The notes below the pieces were generated by a model, which saw nothing but the letters and a program-made list of their open reading frames with translations, did not search any database and was not told the DNA's origin. From the NCBI GenBank assembly GCA_003223875.1, contig QHWY01000086.1:1-33232 (forward strand): a stretch of 33,232 nt of DNA, read 5' to 3'. Source of the stretch: Acidobacteriota bacterium (lineage in GTDB: Bacteria > Acidobacteriota > Terriglobia > 20CM-2-55-15). Positions within the stretch are counted from its first letter, which is position 1; each line of letters begins with the position of its first letter. The position numbers and the translations under genes were made by a program. Shown piece by piece: positions 6,259-14,848 of the stretch.

Positions 6259-7251
6259 ATGAGTATCGCCATTGATCAACAGGTCGTCACGTTCCAAGAA
6301 CAATTCAAGAAGGTCAAAGAGGAAGTTTCGAAGGTCATCGTCGGATATGGAGAAATAATCGATGGCGTCATCATGAGCCTGCTGGCCAGCGGTCATGTGC
6401 TTCTGGAAGGCGTGCCGGGCCTCGGTAAAACAAAGCTGGTATCGACCCTCGCCGACGTCATGCACTTGAAGTTTTCCCGGATTCAATTCACACCCGATCT
6501 CATGCCGGCCGATATCACCGGCACCAACGTCGTTCAGGAAAACGCAATGGGCGAAAAATTCCTCGACTTTCAGCCGGGGCCGATTTTTTCAAACATCCTG
6601 CTGGCGGATGAAGTCAATCGGGCAACGCCCAAGACGCAATCGGCATTGCTGGAAGCCATGGAAGAACGCAGCGTCACTGTCGGCAAGCGAACGCACAAGC
6701 TGGATTCGCCGTTCTTCGTATTAGCAACGCAGAACCCGCTCGAAATGGAAGGAACGTATCCGCTGCCTGAAGCGCAACTCGACCGCTTTTTTTTGAAACT
6801 GAAGGTCGACTACCCCACCGTTGATAGCCTTCACACGATTCTGAATCGGACGACAAAGATCGAAGAGCCGAAGGTCGACCGCGTGCTCGGCCAGGGCGAA
6901 GTGCTGGAGATGCGCAGGACCGTGCGTGCGGTTCCCATCGCTCGTCCCGTCCAGGATTACGCCATCCGGATCACACTCGCGACTCATCCGAAACCGCCTT
7001 ACGCTCATTCGCTAACGATGAAATACGTGCGATATGGCTCGAGCCCGAGAGGAGCTCAGGCACTTGTCATCGGCGGAAAAATTCGCGCGCTGTTGAAAAA
7101 TCGCGTACACGTATCGGCCGAGGACATTCGCTCAGTCGCATATGGGGCGCTTCGGCATCGCATTCTCCTGAATTTCGAAGGTGAGGCTGAGCGAATCGAT
7201 ACCGACACGATCATCAAGGGAATCCTCGAGGGTACTCCGGAACCGGCGTAA
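6259..7251 (+). CDS. MoxR-family AAA+ ATPase
   Basis: This 330-residue AAA+ protein has Walker A GVPGLGKT (51-58), Walker B ILLADEVNRA with Asp117/Glu118, and the MoxR signature PKTQSALLEAMEER, followed by sensor 1 ATQNPLEMEGTYPLPEAQLDRF. MoxR ATPases act as chaperones that help vWA-domain partners mature or insert cofactors into other proteins. The partners here are the DUF58 and vWA proteins encoded just downstream. Length and motifs are normal and nothing is missing. The stop codon is followed only three bases later by a palindromic element that separates this gene from the DUF58 gene. Confidence 0.95.
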   Translation: MSIAIDQQVVTFQEQFKKVKEEVSKVIVGYGEIIDGVIMSLLASGHVLLEGVPGLGKTKLVSTLADVMHLKFSRIQFTPDLMPADITGTNVVQENAMGEKFLDFQPGPIFSNILLADEVNRATPKTQSALLEAMEERSVTVGKRTHKLDSPFFVLATQNPLEMEGTYPLPEAQLDRFFLKLKVDYPTVDSLHTILNRTTKIEEPKVDRVLGQGEVLEMRRTVRAVPIARPVQDYAIRITLATHPKPPYAHSLTMKYVRYGSSPRGAQALVIGGKIRALLKNRVHVSAEDIRSVAYGALRHRILLNFEGEAERIDTDTIIKGILEGTPEPA

Positions 7252-7253
7252 TG

Positions 7254-7344
7254 AAATTCGGGGTCAGACGGGTGAATTCCCTTTTTTCCAATCAAAGATT
7301 CCTTGGAAAGGAAATAGGGAATTCACCCGTCTGACCCCGAATTT
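7254..7344. repeat. Palindromic element with perfect 29-bp arms (GGGGTCAGAC type)
   Basis: The arms at 7254-7282 and 7316-7344 are exact reverse complements over 29 bases and share the core GGGGTCAGACGGGTGAATTC. The loop is 33 bases. The element starts three bases after the MoxR stop codon and ends nine bases before the DUF58 start. GGGGTCAGA-type palindromes are known as dispersed REP-like sequences in several phyla. In RNA the hairpin would sit inside the operon message and could affect stability or coupling. Confidence 0.8.
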
Positions 7345-7353
7345 CCCGGCACG

Positions 7354-8250
7354 ATGAATATGTCCACAGCAAACGTCACACTCTTCGACGATGAGTTCCT
7401 AAAGAAGCTCGAATATCTCAACATCATCTCGAAGCGGCTTTTTGCTGGGCAACTGCGCGCGGAACGACGTACGCGAAAGCGCGGCACGGGCCTGGAATTC
7501 GCCGACTATCGTGCTTATGTGGCGGGCGACGATTTCAGGCATCTCGACTGGAAGGCATATCTCCGATTAAACCGTTTGATCCTCAAATTGTTCGAAGAAG
7601 AAGAAGACCTGCGGATCTATTTTTTCGTCGATAGCAGTCAATCGATGAGTTATGGCGATCCTTCAAAATTGGATTACGCACGGAGGGTTTGCGCTGCGCT
7701 TAGTTACATCGGGCTTGCTAATCTCGATCGCGTCAATGTCATTTCGTTCGCCAACGGGATCAAGAGCGAAATGCCGCCCCAGCGCGGCAAGGGCCGGATC
7801 TTCAAAATTTTTCGCTTCCTGACCGAGATCACCCCGGGCGGCGAGACCAATGCCCGCGCATCATTCAAAACCTATTGTACCGAGACGCGCCGCCGCGGTC
7901 TGGCCGTTGTAATCTCCGACATGTTCGATGGGAACGGCTTTGAAAGCGCGCTCGATATCCTGCGACACTTCCGGCACGATATTTTCGTTATCCACATTGC
8001 CAGTCACGAGGAAATCGACCCGATGTTGAGAGGCGAACTCCAGTTGGTCGATTCGGAAAACAATGTCAGCCGTGAGATCACAATTACACCTTCACTGCTT
8101 GCCGCATATCGCGCGGAATTCAGTAAATATTGCGAGGCGATTGAATCCTATTGCGGTAAGTATCAACTCGGGTACGCTCGAACGGTCACGGATTTCCCCT
8201 TTGAGGAGCTGATTTTGAAGGTCTTCCGTCAAGGCAGGTTCTTGAAATGA
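7354..8250 (+). CDS. DUF58 vWA-like protein of the MoxR operon
   Basis: The 298-residue protein carries the DUF58 signature: GTGLEFADYRAYVAGDDFRH (45-64) followed by LDWKAYLR. A von Willebrand A-like domain follows with a MIDAS-type DSSQS at 93-97. DUF58 proteins are the usual direct partners of MoxR ATPases. Two ATGs are possible (7354 and 7360), neither with a strong ribosome binding site, which is odd and may result from the palindrome inserted just upstream. The gene overlaps the next one by 4 bases (ATGA at 8247-8250), showing translational coupling. It is likely a cytoplasmic adaptor linking the ATPase to the membrane vWA proteins; this is inferred from the family. Confidence 0.93.
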   Translation: MNMSTANVTLFDDEFLKKLEYLNIISKRLFAGQLRAERRTRKRGTGLEFADYRAYVAGDDFRHLDWKAYLRLNRLILKLFEEEEDLRIYFFVDSSQSMSYGDPSKLDYARRVCAALSYIGLANLDRVNVISFANGIKSEMPPQRGKGRIFKIFRFLTEITPGGETNARASFKTYCTETRRRGLAVVISDMFDGNGFESALDILRHFRHDIFVIHIASHEEIDPMLRGELQLVDSENNVSREITITPSLLAAYRAEFSKYCEAIESYCGKYQLGYARTVTDFPFEELILKVFRQGRFLK

Positions 8251-10004
8251 CATTCTTGGCATTGACTGCCGCACAGGCCGGACTGCTTGCCGCGATAACT
8301 GTTGCACTCATTATCGGGCTGTATCTTCTCAAATTGCGGCATCGCCGAGTCCTTATTTCCTCCTCCATCCTCTGGCGCCGTGTATTGGATGAGAGGGAAT
8401 GGCATTCGCTTTGGGAAAAACTGCGGCGAATTGTTTCCATCGTCATTGCGGCCACAATCGCACTGCTGATCGCGATGTCGCTAGCGCGTCCAGAAGTGGA
8501 GTCGCTCACCGGCAAGAACGAGCGCATTGTCATCGTGCTGGATACTTCCCCCACCATGAACACAAATACTTCGGACGGGAAGACGCGGTGGCAGCACGCC
8601 GCCGAAAGAGCCAAATCGCTGCTGGACAGCGGTGGCCCAACAACGGAATTTCGTGTTCTTGATACCGCCGAAGTGACCTCTTCGGCGTTTACAACGGATC
8701 GCAATGAAGTGCGGAAATTGATCGATGCGATGGCGCCGAAGAGCGCCGAACCGCAATTTCCGAGAGTCGACGGCCAGCTGTCACAGGTTTATTTCATATC
8801 CGACGGCGTTGCCTTCCATGATACGCCCTCAGTCGTGAAACGTATTTCCGTTTTCGAGGCCGCCAACAACGTTGGAATCACCGCGTTCGAAATTCGATCC
8901 GTTCCGTCAACTCCGCTCGGTTATGAGGCCTACCTGGAAGTCCAGAATTTCGGTCATCCCACCGAAGCCGGCTTGACGCTGAGCGGCCCGGGAGGGCAGC
9001 GGGTCAACAGAACCGTTCGCCTTGCGACCGAACAAACCTACAAAGAAGTTTTCGACCTTTCGCAATTTGTAGGGGGCGGAATTCGCGCGACGGCGCAGTC
9101 CAAAGACGACGCATTTCCAATGGATGACGTCGCGTTCGCATACCTGCCGATCAAACGAAAGACAAGAACGTTGTTGGTGACGAAGGGCAACCGGTATCTG
9201 GAAACCGCATTGAAATTGGACAACTACGTCGATCTATCTCTGACGGATCCGGCAAATTACCGCGAATCGCCGAACCTCGACGCATACATCTTCGACAAGT
9301 TTGCGCCAAACGTTCCCCCGGCCCGTCCTGCGCTCATTTTTGGTACTCCGAGCGCGTCTTGGTTGAAACCCGCGGAGGGCGAAATTCAAAAACCGGAAAT
9401 TACGAGCTGGTCGGAAAATCACCCGATCATGCAATATGTATCGGTTCACGATGTCGCCATCGAGCGGGCGGCACGAATCGATGCCGGCAATCTGACGGTT
9501 GTTGCTGCTTCCAAACAAACTCCTTTGATCGTCGTCTCCGAGAAACCGAAATGGGTGATGCTCACGTTCAATCTCGAATCATCCGATTTTCCGTTTCATA
9601 TTGGCTTTCCCGTCTTCATTGAAAATGTTTTAGCATGGTTCAATCGAGACCAATTTGCTTTGAAACGCTCCCCCGGGGTTGTCGATGTACCGTTGGCCAA
9701 CGCGCAAATCCGTACGATCGATGGGAAACTCGTCTCCTCTGAACAACAACTCGGCAAGACCATCTTTCTGGCCAACGAACCCGGCCTCTTTGCCGGCGCT
9801 CAGGGTGATACGCGCGTTCACGTCGCCGTGAATCTGGCAAACCCGAGGTTTTCGGATATCAATCGATCTGTTTTCAGGACCGATCGTACGGCCGCCAGAG
9901 AACAATTTTGGCTACGGCGCGAGCTGTGGTTCTACATGTTGCTGGCGGCGGCGGTGCTCATTAGTATTGAATGGTTCACCTATCACCGAAGGATTACGTT
10001 GTGA
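8247..10004 (+). CDS. BatA-like membrane protein with vWA domain
   Basis: The 585-residue protein opens with two membrane helices (about 5-27 and 58-80) in the layout of the BatA/aerotolerance N-terminal domain, including the ISSSILWRRVLDE segment between them. A vWA-like domain begins at IVIVLDTSPTMN. Its MIDAS motif is DTSPT, a conservative variant of DxSxS. A long periplasm-like beta-rich region follows, with a final membrane helix near the C-terminus (LLAAAVLISIEWFTY). It starts within the DUF58 stop codon and is followed 16 bases later by a larger relative. Such proteins are implicated in envelope stress and aerotolerance, but the substrate here is unknown. Confidence 0.88.
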   Translation: MTFLALTAAQAGLLAAITVALIIGLYLLKLRHRRVLISSSILWRRVLDEREWHSLWEKLRRIVSIVIAATIALLIAMSLARPEVESLTGKNERIVIVLDTSPTMNTNTSDGKTRWQHAAERAKSLLDSGGPTTEFRVLDTAEVTSSAFTTDRNEVRKLIDAMAPKSAEPQFPRVDGQLSQVYFISDGVAFHDTPSVVKRISVFEAANNVGITAFEIRSVPSTPLGYEAYLEVQNFGHPTEAGLTLSGPGGQRVNRTVRLATEQTYKEVFDLSQFVGGGIRATAQSKDDAFPMDDVAFAYLPIKRKTRTLLVTKGNRYLETALKLDNYVDLSLTDPANYRESPNLDAYIFDKFAPNVPPARPALIFGTPSASWLKPAEGEIQKPEITSWSENHPIMQYVSVHDVAIERAARIDAGNLTVVAASKQTPLIVVSEKPKWVMLTFNLESSDFPFHIGFPVFIENVLAWFNRDQFALKRSPGVVDVPLANAQIRTIDGKLVSSEQQLGKTIFLANEPGLFAGAQGDTRVHVAVNLANPRFSDINRSVFRTDRTAAREQFWLRRELWFYMLLAAAVLISIEWFTYHRRITL

Positions 10005-10020
10005 CTGCGGATTTGGACTG

Positions 10021-12558
10021 ATGCGACTAAGCTTTGATAACTACTGGCCGCTGCTGCTGGTGTTGATCATTCCCTACCTGTGGCGAGTTCAGGCAAAGAC
10101 GCTTACCGACCTCAGTCGAAAGCATCTTCAGCTTGCAGGTGTCGTGCGATCGGCGATTATCGCTCTCATCGCGCTGGCCCTAATGCAGCCGGTCCTCTAC
10201 CGGTCCGGTGCATGGGAGTCCGTTGTTTATCTTCTTGACGTTTCCGAAAGCGTTTCACCAGCGGCGATCCAATCCGCCATCGAGTGGATGCAGCAAACCA
10301 ACAATCAGGGTCATCCGGATCATTCGAGATTCGTTCCGTTCGCGGCGAACTCTACGGTTTTCGAAACTTTGGACCAATTAAAAGTAGTTGAAGTCGCCAA
10401 TCAATCGTCGCGCGGTTCGATCGACCAGAGTGCGACCGATATCGAAGGAGCAATCGATACGGCGATTCGAAACTTTGCGCCGCATCATCTGAAGCGGTTG
10501 GTACTCATCAGCGATGGAAATGAAAATTCAGGACATATGCTGAACATGTTGTCGCGGCTGAAGTCGGAAAATATCCGCCTTTATACCGTGCCAATGCAGG
10601 CCCGAACAAATCGTGATGTTTGGGTGGAAAACATCATGGCGCCTGCCGAAGTCACCGCCGAGGAACTGTTTCCGGCTGAAGTACACGTTTATAGCCAGGG
10701 CGAAACCTCGGCTGAAATCCAGATTCATTACGGTGACAAGACGCTGGGGACGCGGAAGGTTCAGCTCATCCGCGGTCTCAATCGCATCGCTTTCGACACA
10801 AGTATTAAAAACGATGCCGGCCCCATAACGCTCGAAGCCGAAGTGAAGGCGCCTGGCGATCCCTTTTCGGACAATAACAAATTCCGTTCGTCACTCGTCG
10901 TGGAAGGACGGCCGAAGATCCTATATGTCGAAGGCCATCCTCAAAGCGCCAAATACCTGCAGACCGCTCTTACCAACGAGGGCCTTAACGTAAATACTGT
11001 GCCTCCGAGCATGATTCCTACTTCCGTCGAACAGTTGGACGCATACGACGCGCTGGTGCTCAGCGATGTTCCTCGAAACAGCCTGAACGAAGAACAAATG
11101 AGGAGTCTGGCCACATACGTTCGCGATCTGGGGGGCGGATTCATTTTGGCCGGAGGAGAAAACAATTACGGTGAAGGCGGCTATGCGAAGACGGTAATCG
11201 AAGAAGTCCTGCCGGTGACATTTGAGGCGAAGAAGGAGAAACCGGATTCCGTCGCAATGATAATGGTGCTCGATAAGTCCGGAAGCATGGGCGGCCAGAA
11301 AATTGAAATGACAAAGGAGGCCGCAAAGGCGCCGCTCGCCTTGCTCAAGGACACAGACAATTTCGGTGTTGTTGCGTTCGACTACAACTTTTATTGGCCG
11401 GTCAAATTCCAGACCGTCGCGAATCGGAGTACCATCACGCAAGCGATCAGCACGATCATAGCGGGCGGCGAGACAAACATTTACCCGGCGCTTCGCGAAG
11501 CCTATATCCAGCTTGCGGGAGCCACTACACAAGTCAAACATGTCATTCTTCTCTCTGACGGCCGGTCTTTGCCCGACGATTTCGAAGGCCTCACGAAGAA
11601 AATGGCAGAATCGAAAATCACCGTCTCGACCGTAGCCGTCGGGAATGGCGCCGATCGGGAGCTGCTCGCGAACATCGCCAACTGGGGCCACGGCCGGACC
11701 TATTACCTGGAAGACCCAGCCGCTGTGCCGCAAATCTTCACTGAAGAAACGGAACTGGCGACGGGTAAAACGCTCCGCGAAGAATCTTTCAAACCGGTTG
11801 TGAAAAAGACTGTCGAGGCGTTCAAGGGAATCGACTTTAACGCCGCGCCGCCTCTATTGGGCTATGTCGCCACGAAGTCGAAGGAGACTTCCGAAGTTTT
11901 GCTCGAATCCAAACGCAAGGACCCCATTCTTGCGCGATGGCAATACGGCCTCGGAAAGACGGCTGCATTCTTATCGGATTTGAAGGATCGCTGGGCCGTC
12001 GATTGGCTAAGGTGGAAGGGTTATCCGAAATTCTGGTCGCAGGTCGTTCGTGAAACCATGCGGCGCCACGATAACGACGAGTTCAACTTCCGTGTAGTGA
12101 AGGATGGAAACGAAGCAAAAATTACGATCAACGCCATCCAAAAAGACGGCCAGTTCAGGAACAAACTCGAGCCTCAAGTCAGAGTTCTCGGTCCGGACGA
12201 ATCCGTCTCCGATATCGCTGTCCATCAGGTCGGACCGGGCGCGTATGAAGCCAAGTTTCCCCTCGGGAAAAAAGGTTCCTACCTATTCCGAGCTGTTGGA
12301 GCAGAAAGCGGCGGACCATCGCGTGTTCTCGCGTACTCGTATCCGGATGAATATCACTTCTATCCGCCGAATACTGAAGTCCTCCGCTCGATCAGTAATG
12401 AAACGAAGGGGCGTTTCCAACCCCGGTCCGAAGAGATTTTCGACCCTCAAGGCGAAACCACGGCGTTGCCGGTACCGCTGTGGCCATATCTTGCCGGGGT
12501 CGCGCTGCTGCTCTACTTCTCCGACGTGTTGCTTCGCCGCGTGAGGTTGTTCGAGTAA
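10021..12558 (+). CDS. Large membrane protein: vWA, glutamine-amidotransferase-like and second vWA domain
   Basis: Read from the ATG at 10021, the product has 845 residues. A TTG at 9967 would add 18 residues overlapping the upstream gene and is less likely. Two N-terminal membrane helices (about 8-22 and 40-58) lead to a first vWA domain with MIDAS DVSES (73-77). Around residues 295-400 lies a class I glutamine-amidotransferase-like fold (RPKILYVEGHPQ, GGGFILAGGENNYG), a common non-catalytic insert in this family. A second vWA domain has a perfect MIDAS DKSGS starting at Asp418. The C-terminal part is beta-rich and ends in a membrane helix (PLWPYLAGVALLLYFSDVLL). It closes the MoxR operon and is convergent with the next gene, 13 bases away. 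Confidence 0.88.
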   Translation: MRLSFDNYWPLLLVLIIPYLWRVQAKTLTDLSRKHLQLAGVVRSAIIALIALALMQPVLYRSGAWESVVYLLDVSESVSPAAIQSAIEWMQQTNNQGHPDHSRFVPFAANSTVFETLDQLKVVEVANQSSRGSIDQSATDIEGAIDTAIRNFAPHHLKRLVLISDGNENSGHMLNMLSRLKSENIRLYTVPMQARTNRDVWVENIMAPAEVTAEELFPAEVHVYSQGETSAEIQIHYGDKTLGTRKVQLIRGLNRIAFDTSIKNDAGPITLEAEVKAPGDPFSDNNKFRSSLVVEGRPKILYVEGHPQSAKYLQTALTNEGLNVNTVPPSMIPTSVEQLDAYDALVLSDVPRNSLNEEQMRSLATYVRDLGGGFILAGGENNYGEGGYAKTVIEEVLPVTFEAKKEKPDSVAMIMVLDKSGSMGGQKIEMTKEAAKAPLALLKDTDNFGVVAFDYNFYWPVKFQTVANRSTITQAISTIIAGGETNIYPALREAYIQLAGATTQVKHVILLSDGRSLPDDFEGLTKKMAESKITVSTVAVGNGADRELLANIANWGHGRTYYLEDPAAVPQIFTEETELATGKTLREESFKPVVKKTVEAFKGIDFNAAPPLLGYVATKSKETSEVLLESKRKDPILARWQYGLGKTAAFLSDLKDRWAVDWLRWKGYPKFWSQVVRETMRRHDNDEFNFRVVKDGNEAKITINAIQKDGQFRNKLEPQVRVLGPDESVSDIAVHQVGPGAYEAKFPLGKKGSYLFRAVGAESGGPSRVLAYSYPDEYHFYPPNTEVLRSISNETKGRFQPRSEEIFDPQGETTALPVPLWPYLAGVALLLYFSDVLLRRVRLFE

Positions 12559-12571
12559 GAGTCCTCCCCTA

Positions 12572-14479
12572 CTACTTGTGATCTCCGGCTACCCTCGCGA
12601 CGAAAGTGCCCCAGTGCGCGAAGAATGTGCCGGTGCCAAGTATTCCGGAGCCTTTTGCCGGAATAAACTCGGTTGCGATCCAAATATTACCGTTCTCATC
12701 GGTAGCTGCTGCCGAATAGTCCCCCCAGCGAGCAATGCCTTCGCGTCCGGTCAATTGGGGAGTGCACGCGTTGTAACCTGTGAAACCGTCTTCCGGCGCA
12801 AGTCCAGGCGCAACGACATGCACTCTCGACTTGCTTTCTTTGCCGGTGATCTTTACATACGCGCCGCTGGGGAAGAAGTCGGGCCCAGCCAATGTAAACA
12901 CGATTATTGCGTTTCCGGCTCTGTCGACGCCAATTGCCGGATTCAACACGTCGTTTCCGGGGACCGACAAGTAGCCCTGCCGGGAAATTTCGGCTTTCAA
13001 AATACGTCCACGCATTGCCGGCACGATCGAGAAGAAGGCAATTCCCGCCCGTTGTCCGCTCCTTTGCTGAACAACCGTGTTGAGACCCGCCCAGAGCTTT
13101 CCATCCGCGAAGACAACGTGTTGCATACGATCATTATTGGTATGTAGTCTTTCGAGATGGTCCTCCTCGGTGATGCATCCCGCCGCCGCGGTGACGTCCG
13201 GGGGGCTGCTAGCAAGAAAGTCACGAAGCGGCGTTGGACCCGATTTCTGTTCAGCACTCGGAGGCGGACCGTACACCTCGCCGGTAATGATAACTTTGGC
13301 AAGCTTTAAGTTTGGGTGTCTACTTGACAGCGAAGCCGTATTCGAAATGGCCCAGACCGCGATGCGATTGTCAAGTTGATTGAAAATGTCTACTGTACTT
13401 AGAAAATACTCGACGCCTCCAGCATCATCATTGGAGTCTTCATCATTGGAATCTTCATCATTGGAATCTTCATCAGATCTCTGCCGCGCCCGGAGTGAAG
13501 TCGCGGGCTGCACGGAAAAAGCAAGGCCTTCCGGAAGCGGCAAATCGCCGAAATGAACGACAGCCGACAGCCTTCCCTTGGCTAAGAGCTTCTTCGACAT
13601 CGCATAGATTTGAGCACCGTTGAAAAGGATTTCGGACGCAATATCCAATTCGTTGGTGCTGATGTAAAAGCCGTTAGCGTCAGCGCCAAGGTGAGGTTGG
13701 TCGCCGAAGCAGGGACATCCCGGATGATTTTGCGTGCCTCTCTTCCCATCGTCCGTTACATCGATACTGAAGAGATTGAACTCACGGGTTGGGTCGTTAC
13801 TAGTGCTCACCGCAATTAGGATATGGGCTCTGGGACCGAATTCGCCGGTGGTTGGATTAACATCAATTTGAGATGTCGTAATGAACCACCGTTGCGTCTG
13901 TTGGTCGAAGTAACACTCAGGATCCGTTAGAAAATCACCAAATTCTCCGGTCGTTGCGTTTTTCTCAGGTTTTAACCGGAAAAACTGATTCGAAGGAGTG
14001 GGTCCTTTCAGGAGCTTACCACGTTGATCGTAGACGGCAAGGGCTGTGTTGACAACCTCCAGCACGAAGCCGCTTCCAACCGCTAGTCCTTGGTCCGGGG
14101 GCTCTTTACTGACCTGCGAATCGGTGTAGATGCCCGTTCCGGCCGACCATTGGTCCAGGTGTGTTAATCCCCTAAATCCAAAAACGGTTGGATCGCGACT
14201 GACATCGTTATCTGCTGAAATGGGAAACGTCAATCCTTTCGCCGGAGGTGCGCCGCGAGCCGATGAGAGCCGTGCCGCGGATAAGTCAACATGATGCTGG
14301 GGTTTTTTGGGCGATCGCTTCTCTGTCCTCGAAATGATCCCGGGATCCGTCAGAGTTGCCGTACCCACGAGGATCAAATCACCAGTGGAGACTTGATTCG
14401 CCGCACTCTGAGCGACGGCTTTGGAGATCATCAAATTCGTTACAAGAATCGCGCCCGCGATAATGCGGCTCAGACTCAT
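12572..14479 (-). CDS. Secreted protein of unknown function with an acidic repeat
   Basis: The ATG at 14479 is chosen because it begins a typical signal peptide (MSLSRIIAGAILVTNLMISK, then AVAQS) and has GAAAGG about 10 bases upstream. A longer form to 14551 would bury the signal. The 635-residue product has regularly spaced beta-strand-like segments (WFITTSQIDV, ILIAVSTSNDP, GFYISTNELDI), suggesting a propeller or other all-beta secreted protein. It has a Cys pair in HPGCPCFGD. In the middle, DEDSN occurs three times in tandem, an acidic loop that could bind calcium. No enzyme motif is recognised. It is divergent from the CHAT gene and shares a 369-bp upstream region with it. Confidence 0.7.
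   Translation of the reverse strand: MSLSRIIAGAILVTNLMISKAVAQSAANQVSTGDLILVGTATLTDPGIISRTEKRSPKKPQHHVDLSAARLSSARGAPPAKGLTFPISADNDVSRDPTVFGFRGLTHLDQWSAGTGIYTDSQVSKEPPDQGLAVGSGFVLEVVNTALAVYDQRGKLLKGPTPSNQFFRLKPEKNATTGEFGDFLTDPECYFDQQTQRWFITTSQIDVNPTTGEFGPRAHILIAVSTSNDPTREFNLFSIDVTDDGKRGTQNHPGCPCFGDQPHLGADANGFYISTNELDIASEILFNGAQIYAMSKKLLAKGRLSAVVHFGDLPLPEGLAFSVQPATSLRARQRSDEDSNDEDSNDEDSNDDAGGVEYFLSTVDIFNQLDNRIAVWAISNTASLSSRHPNLKLAKVIITGEVYGPPPSAEQKSGPTPLRDFLASSPPDVTAAAGCITEEDHLERLHTNNDRMQHVVFADGKLWAGLNTVVQQRSGQRAGIAFFSIVPAMRGRILKAEISRQGYLSVPGNDVLNPAIGVDRAGNAIIVFTLAGPDFFPSGAYVKITGKESKSRVHVVAPGLAPEDGFTGYNACTPQLTGREGIARWGDYSAAATDENGNIWIATEFIPAKGSGILGTGTFFAHWGTFVARVAGDHK
13431..13475. repeat. Three tandem 15-base units encoding DEDSN
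   Basis: Three 15-base units (TTGGARTCTTCATCA, 13431-13445, 13446-13460 and 13461-13475) differ at a single position. They encode DEDSN three times on the minus strand, inside the secreted protein gene. Near-identity at the DNA level points to recent slippage, so copy number probably varies between strains. Confidence 0.85.
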
Positions 14480-14553
14480 AAAAGAAACCTTTCGTTGTGA
14501 AAATTTAATCCAACCAACCCAAACGGCAGGCTCGGCAACGAAAATGGACAACA

Positions 14554-14571
14554 GCGCGGCAAGTGCCGCGC
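14554..14571. other. Short GC-rich hairpin in the divergent region
   Basis: GCGCGGCA (14554-14561) pairs with TGCCGCGC (14564-14571). It lies 75-92 bases upstream of the minus-strand start at 14479 and could form in that gene's leader RNA. It has no T tract on either strand, so it is not a clear terminator. Confidence 0.4.
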
Positions 14572-14733
14572 CCCTCTTCGGAATTTCAACATCAGGAAAT
14601 CCATTCTGGTAGACTCCGGTTTCCCTTCCGGAACAACAAGTTCCTTCATCGATAGAGGACTGTCAAGACCGAATTCCCCGTTTCTTAAAGACCGGCGGGG
14701 CGACGTAACGACTTTAGCGATAAACGGATAATT

Positions 14734-14777
14734 TAGGATTCTATCCTAGGACTTGCTTGGATTTATTCATCTATAAT
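14734..14777 (+). promoter_or_regulatory. Candidate promoter and operator of the CHAT-protease operon
   Basis: A perfect -10 hexamer TATAAT is at 14772-14777, about 72 bases before the CHAT start codon. No good -35 hexamer lies at the ideal distance. TTGCTT at 14753-14758 is too close, and 17 bases upstream there is only GGACTT. Just there sits a palindrome TAGGAT-TCT-ATCCTA (14734-14748), overlapping a CCTAGG site at 14745-14750. A weak -35 with an operator-like palindrome suggests control by a DNA-binding regulator. The rest of the 369-bp divergent region shows no further clear signal. Confidence 0.4.
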
Positions 14778-14848
14778 GCTTTCAGTTTGATGAGCGTGCA
14801 TACAGTTCCTATATTGGGCGCGCTCTATTATTCCGGGGAGCCCAGGTT

